Positions 4,597 through 5,758 of a DNA stretch of 5,758 nucleotides are shown here, one piece after another; positions within the stretch are counted from its first letter, which is position 1; every line of letters starts with the position of its first letter. The position numbers and the translations under genes are program-made. The stretch is from an uncultured Fidelibacterota bacterium (lineage in GTDB: Bacteria; Fidelibacterota; Marinisomatia; Marinisomatales; UBA1611): positions 1-5,758 of the forward strand of contig CALCSS010000164.1 of NCBI GenBank assembly GCA_937893835.1, written 5' to 3'. The notes under the pieces are model-generated. The model saw only the letters and a list, made by a program, of their open reading frames with translations. It searched no databases and was not told the origin of the DNA.

Positions 4597-5758
4597 TCAT
4601 GAGATATCATCAATAAGAGATCTAGCATGAGAGATAATATCATGGATATGGAGATATTGAAACTGAGCATTGCGCCCGATAAGATGCATATTGTCAAATG
4701 CATTTAAATATGATAGTATCTTTTTCTTCTTTTCTTTCAAGTTAACATCGAGTATCGGGTATGCATTACTCAAATCCAATATACTATGGCCAATAATCTG
4801 ATTTTTATCAAGAAGTCCTGTATTGATCAGGTCGCCACTGACCATTTCAAAGACCGCATCATCACTCTTAGATGATAGCTCATCATCTTTGCTATAGGGA
4901 GACTCCACGACTATGCATGTCTTCTCCTTTGGTGCCATATCAGCACTTCTATTTTTTGGTTCATATATGCGAGTAAAATTGAATTTTTTCTCAGGAAAAT
5001 ATATCGATGCATTATTAGAAAAAAATGGAATATCCAAGTAGATCACACAGATCTTAATGTTCCTATAACTTATATCTTTAACAGCACTCATGATATCATT
5101 TGGAGGCACTGGACTCATAATGTCTACCATTGTATTGATTGGTAGAGAACTGATCACAATATCAGTCTCAGATATTTCCTCATTTTTACATACTAGCTTT
5201 GTTATCTTATTTCCATCATGTAATATTTTATTGACAGGAGAATCTAGGTGTATGTTATTATCACCAATGTGATCCGCCAGTGATTCAAAAATAGATCCAA
5301 ATCCATCTCTGGGATAATAGAAAGACCCATCCAAATTCTTATAATGATCAGAACCAAATAGTTTTTGTTTGATCATGGTACCAACATCAAGATTCTTCAA
5401 TCGATTCCCAGAAATATCATCTTGTAGAACCTCTGCAGGTCTTCCCCATAACTTTTCTGTATAATTGATCAGGAATAGATCAGAAAGAGTCTTCCCATAG
5501 GTACGGTATGATAGTTCCTTAAAATTTGTTGAACCATTTTCATATGACTTCATATTGAATAGGTTTTCAATCAATATATTGAAGATCTGACCTACACTCA
5601 AATTCCCCAATAAATTTGAAAGGTTTATTGGAAAATCAATCATTCTACCATCTTTATGAATTTTGCTTGGAGCGGTTACCTTCAATAAATCATCACCCAT
5701 CAACTTTTTTATTTCAGAGGTGACATCCAATTTCTTATCATGAAAACGATGTGCTCCT
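4597..5758 (-). CDS. FAD-dependent oxidoreductase, protoporphyrinogen oxidase/amine oxidase superfamily, N-terminus cut
   Basis: The frame stays open to the right edge, giving 386 residues. The TTG at 5728-5730 is not a true start, because the codons before it encode GAHRFHDKK, a conserved flavin-proximal motif of this group. About 50-60 residues with the GxGxxG dinucleotide-binding fold must lie outside the window. Other family segments are YGKTLSDLFLINYTEKLWG (87-105 of the visible part), FYYPRDGFGSIFESLA (146-161), the second strand of the FAD domain ending VISSLP (201-206), and the C-terminal FAD motif LIGRNAQFQYLHIHD (359-373). COG1232-type proteins are often labelled protoporphyrinogen oxidase, but the GxHRF subgroup also includes enzymes of surface-polysaccharide loci and UDP-galactopyranose-mutase-like proteins. 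Adjacency to hemH favours a porphyrin role only mildly, since the genes converge. The substrate is unassigned. Confidence 0.88.
   Translation of the reverse strand, partial: GAHRFHDKKLDVTSEIKKLMGDDLLKVTAPSKIHKDGRMIDFPINLSNLLGNLSVGQIFNILIENLFNMKSYENGSTNFKELSYRTYGKTLSDLFLINYTEKLWGRPAEVLQDDISGNRLKNLDVGTMIKQKLFGSDHYKNLDGSFYYPRDGFGSIFESLADHIGDNNIHLDSPVNKILHDGNKITKLVCKNEEISETDIVISSLPINTMVDIMSPVPPNDIMSAVKDISYRNIKICVIYLDIPFFSNNASIYFPEKKFNFTRIYEPKNRSADMAPKEKTCIVVESPYSKDDELSSKSDDAVFEMVSGDLINTGLLDKNQIIGHSILDLSNAYPILDVNLKEKKKKILSYLNAFDNMHLIGRNAQFQYLHIHDIISHARSLIDDIS

Noticed and set aside
4592..4640. Terminator between the convergent hemH and oxidoreductase genes; ATGA and TCAT arms near 4600-4611
   Set aside because: The arms are only four bases and lie inside the oxidoreductase coding sequence, with no T run.
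5090..5272. 60-codon plus-strand ORF inside the oxidoreductase gene
   Set aside because: It is a shadow frame opposite a conserved flavoprotein coding sequence, with no ribosome site or family resemblance.
5728..5730. TTG as the start codon of the oxidoreductase
   Set aside because: The frame continues upstream through the conserved GAHRFH motif to the window edge, so the gene begins outside.

Overview
The window is an AT-rich bacterial chromosome segment carrying six protein genes, two of them cut by the window edges. It looks like a member of the Fibrobacteres-Chlorobi-Bacteroidetes (FCB) side of the tree or a related, possibly uncultured marine, lineage such as Marinimicrobia. The supporting signs are a TonB-dependent receptor with an N-terminal carboxypeptidase-regulatory-like domain, weak or absent Shine-Dalgarno sequences before most starts, an exact TAnnTTTG promoter element, and a lipoprotein ending its signal in LSC. 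This placement is an inference from style. The ferrochelatase itself resembles the proteobacterial form, so the phylum is not settled.

Layout from left to right. Positions 1-1773 (minus strand) hold a TonB-dependent outer-membrane receptor whose C-terminus lies beyond the left edge. Just upstream of it, 24 bases away and on the same strand, is a TetR-family regulator (1798-2394), so the two probably form one operon. A 158-base divergent control region (2395-2552) separates them from a bacterioferritin-like di-iron protein (2553-2978, plus). This region holds a candidate operator on the tetR side. On the ferritin side it holds a long inverted repeat and a possible 19-codon leader ORF. A small lipoprotein of unknown function (2999-3421, minus) converges on the ferritin gene. 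A 183-base divergent region (3422-3604) with several short inverted repeats separates the lipoprotein from hemH, ferrochelatase (3605-4591, plus). hemH converges, with 5 bases between the stop codons, on an FAD-dependent oxidoreductase of the protoporphyrinogen oxidase / amine oxidase superfamily (4597-5758, minus), whose N-terminal FAD-binding segment lies beyond the right edge.

Together the genes suggest an iron and heme neighbourhood: uptake across the outer membrane (receptor under a TetR regulator), storage or detoxification (ferritin-like protein), and iron insertion into protoporphyrin (HemH). The oxidoreductase may belong to the same theme, but its subfamily is not diagnostic for porphyrin oxidation. 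The link between genes is by neighbourhood only, since most of them are divergently or convergently oriented. I saw no RNA genes, insertion sequences, CRISPR arrays, attachment sites or strong intrinsic terminators. No gene-free stretch exceeds 300 bases.
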